NCBI RefSeq assembly: GCF_002161065.1 | Contig: NZ_NFLV01000004.1 | Location: forward strand, 124,001-188,000 | Source of the DNA: Eubacterium sp. An11 | GTDB taxonomy: Bacteria; Bacillota; Clostridia; Lachnospirales; Lachnospiraceae | Direction: 5' to 3' | DNA length: 64,000 bases | Shown: piece by piece, positions 62,264 to 64,000 of the stretch | Numbering within the stretch: position 1 is the stretch's first letter | How the letters are laid out: each line of letters starts with the position of its first letter | Program-made: the position numbers and the translations under genes | Notes under the pieces: model-generated | Database searches by the model: none | Told to the model about the DNA's origin: nothing | The model's input: the letters and a program-made list of their open reading frames with translations, nothing else

Positions 62264-63547
62264 TTAAATCTGATCCAGTGCCTGTGCCAGATCCGCGATC
62301 AGATCATCCGCATCCTCAATACCGCAGGAATAACGGATCAGATCCGGTTTTACACCGCAGGCTTCCAGCTCCTCGTCATTCATCTGACGATGGGTGGCGC
62401 TGGCCGGATGGAGACAGCAGGTTCTCGCATCTGCCACATGAGTCTCGATGGCTCCCAGTTTCAGGTGCTTCATGAAATTCTCGGCCGCTTTTCTTCCGCC
62501 TTTCACGCCGAAACTTACCACGCCGCAGGAACCGTTCGGCAGATATTTCTGCGCCAGTTCGTGATATTTATCTCCTTCCAGACCGCAGTAATTGACATAC
62601 GTTACTTTCTCATGATTCTTTAAGAACTGTGCCACCGCCATGGCGTTCTCACAGTGACGTTTCACTCTGACATGAAGGCTTTCCAGTCCGAGATTCAGGA
62701 TAAAGGCATTCTGCGGAGACTGAATGGAACCAAAATCTCTCATGAGCTGGGCCGTCGCCTTGGTGATATAGGCCCCCTCCAGACCAAATCTCTCTGTGTA
62801 GATCACACCGTGGTAGCTCTCATCCGGCGTACACAGTCCCGGATACTTGTCCGGATACTTCGTCCAGTCAAACTTGCCGCTGTCCACGATACAGCCGCCC
62901 ACGCCGGCTCCGTGTCCATCCATATATTTGGTGGTGGAATGAGTGACGATGTCCGCACCCCACTCAAATGGACGGCAGTTGATCGGTGTTGCAAAAGTAT
63001 TATCCACGATCAATGGCACTCCATGGGCATGGGCTGCCTTGGCAAACTTTTCAATGTCAAGCACTGTCAGCGCCGGGTTGGCAATGGTCTCTCCGAAAAC
63101 TGCCTTGGTATTCGGACGGAAAGCTGCGTTCAGCTCTTCTTCCGTGCAGTCCGGATCCACAAAGGTAAATTCAATGCCCATCCGCTTCATGGTCACAGCA
63201 AACAGGTTATAGGTTCCGCCGTAAATGGATGCGGAAGAAACCACATGGTCGCCGCAGGAAGCGATGTTAAATACAGCATAAAAAGATGCCGCCTGTCCGG
63301 ATGATGTCAGCATGGCTGCTGTACCGCCCTCCAGCTCGCAGATCTTTTTTGCCACGTAATCATTGGTCGGATTCTGCAGTCTTGTGTAGAAATAGCCTTC
63401 TGCCTCCAGGTCAAAGAGCTTGCCCATATCCTCGCTGGTGGCATATTTATATGTGGTACTCTGTATGATCGGAATCTGGCGAGGCTCTCCGTTGCCCGGC
63501 GTATAGCCTCCCTGTACACATTTGGTATTTAATGAATATTCTTTCAT
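62264..63547 (-). CDS. O-acetylhomoserine sulfhydrylase-type PLP enzyme
   Basis: A 427-aa Cys/Met-metabolism PLP enzyme. The PLP lysine is in THSTTKYMDGHGAGVGG (about residue 205), YTRLQNPTNDYVAKKICELE and VDNTFATPI are conserved; the length and C-terminal RTCCLHPASATHRQM fit O-acetylhomoserine aminocarboxypropyltransferase (MetY), which makes homocysteine from O-acetylhomoserine and sulfide. Methionine gamma-lyase is possible but the length and insert favour MetY. Start ATG at 63547 after AAGGAGGAAAA; upstream in-frame starts overlap this SD or lack one. Confidence 0.9.
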   Translation of the reverse strand: MKEYSLNTKCVQGGYTPGNGEPRQIPIIQSTTYKYATSEDMGKLFDLEAEGYFYTRLQNPTNDYVAKKICELEGGTAAMLTSSGQAASFYAVFNIASCGDHVVSSASIYGGTYNLFAVTMKRMGIEFTFVDPDCTEEELNAAFRPNTKAVFGETIANPALTVLDIEKFAKAAHAHGVPLIVDNTFATPINCRPFEWGADIVTHSTTKYMDGHGAGVGGCIVDSGKFDWTKYPDKYPGLCTPDESYHGVIYTERFGLEGAYITKATAQLMRDFGSIQSPQNAFILNLGLESLHVRVKRHCENAMAVAQFLKNHEKVTYVNYCGLEGDKYHELAQKYLPNGSCGVVSFGVKGGRKAAENFMKHLKLGAIETHVADARTCCLHPASATHRQMNDEELEACGVKPDLIRYSCGIEDADDLIADLAQALDQI

Positions 63548-63613
63548 GGTTTTCCTCCTTCGAAATATCGTCATCGGCAGATGCTTCCTGTCCTGCCGCT
63601 GCAAAATATACTA

Positions 63614-64000
63614 TCATGTTCCCGGTAAAAAATCCAGCTTCGACAGCGGAATCTGACTTTCTTCTTCAAAATACATGTAAAAATCTGCCGGACACCAGGG
63701 CATTTTGTAAATTCTCTCGAATACCGGATAAAAAATGCAATCATGGTAAACGGTGAGCTGTTCCTCAAGAAAACGATCATGCTCCAAATGCTCCTCATCG
63801 CCGAATCTTGTAAACGCAAAGGAATATTTCTTTTTCATCTGTTCCGCCCGGCTCTCATCCATCCGTTTCAGCACCTTATAATAATTATACAGAAGAAACA
63901 GTTTGGATACAGGTACAAACCGTTTCCCGTGCTTCGTCATCAGAAGCTTCGGCGCACGGCCGTCATACTGAAAATTTTGCTCTCCGATCGTCTCCAGCTG
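63614..64000 (-). CDS. Hypothetical protein, 5' part outside the window
   Basis: The frame is open from the right edge to a stop at 63614, so at least 129 residues are present and the N-terminus is missing (an internal ATG at 63940 has no SD and the frame continues upstream as QLETIGEQNFQYDGRAPKLL). It is soluble and rich in aromatic and charged residues (FARFGDEEHLEH-like and FMYFEEE-like patches). Not recognised. Confidence 0.6.
   Translation of the reverse strand, partial: QLETIGEQNFQYDGRAPKLLMTKHGKRFVPVSKLFLLYNYYKVLKRMDESRAEQMKKKYSFAFTRFGDEEHLEHDRFLEEQLTVYHDCIFYPVFERIYKMPWCPADFYMYFEEESQIPLSKLDFLPGT

Overview
The window looks like chromosome of a Gram-positive, low-to-moderate GC anaerobe of the Clostridia, most likely a gut Lachnospiraceae. 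Evidence: sporulation-associated genes (ylbJ, ytfJ/gerW), oxygen-sensitive L-serine dehydratase in two subunits (sdaAA/sdaAB), a double-rubredoxin rubrerythrin, corrinoid methyltransferase remnants, a very large 2-hydroxyacyl-CoA dehydratase activase-like protein, strong AGGAGG ribosome binding sites and TTGACA-N16/17-TATAAT promoters. The species call is inference; no rRNA or tRNA gene is present to confirm it. Most genes lie on the minus strand.

Layout. 0-5.7 kb: rpsU, a NUDIX hydrolase, a corrinoid methyltransferase gene, a scar where a corrinoid-activator gene and a divergent XRE regulator have both lost their 5' ends, then sdaAA-sdaAB behind a short terminator-containing leader. 5.6-7.4 kb: a GntR(YtrA)/ABC/permease operon with its own operator. 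7.5-14.2 kb: alaS preceded by a 42-aa membrane protein, a SAM methyltransferase, an ABC-F ATPase with an elaborate attenuator leader, and an MNT/HEPN pair. 14.4-21.9 kb: plsX-rnc-smc-ftsY-ilvA. 22-25.4 kb: DegV protein, glutamine amidotransferase, phosphoglycerate-mutase-family protein, yceD-rpmF. 25.4-27.7 kb: an AT-richer accessory island with a tyrosine-integrase tail, a type I toxin-antitoxin-like locus and hypothetical genes. 27.8-46.8 kb: trpB2, ylbJ, rsmD-coaD, phosphatase, recG, fakA-like, asp23, rpmB, eno, ytfJ, pyk, corA, rubrerythrin, LysM protein. 47-51.3 kb: the 1420-aa activase-like protein. 51.4-57.4 kb: ribulokinase and glycerol-1-phosphate-dehydrogenase-like genes divergent from a LacI regulator, then hisH-hisF. 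57.7-64 kb: a DUF6465 protein, an OmpR/EnvZ-type two-component pair, VanZ-like protein, secreted glucosaminidase, O-acetylhomoserine sulfhydrylase-type enzyme and a gene cut by the window edge.

How it fits together: much of the window is housekeeping in partly conserved Firmicutes order (yloU-yloV-recG; plsX-rnc-smc-ftsY; rsmD-coaD-ylbJ; yceD-rpmF), with regulatory features between genes. The most interesting parts are non-coding or short: (1) the ABC-F leader, where a 72-codon leader ORF runs through an intrinsic terminator and stops just before the ABC-F Shine-Dalgarno; (2) a 33-aa membrane toxin with a convergent antisense RNA and alternating SD/anti-SD segments; (3) three related ~97-nt hairpin terminators; (4) a short terminator leader before sdaAB; (5) three near-perfect palindromes in the egsA/lacI intergenic region; (6) the double-truncation scar at 3.13 kb. 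No CRISPR array, intact prophage, IS element, tRNA or rRNA gene was seen.
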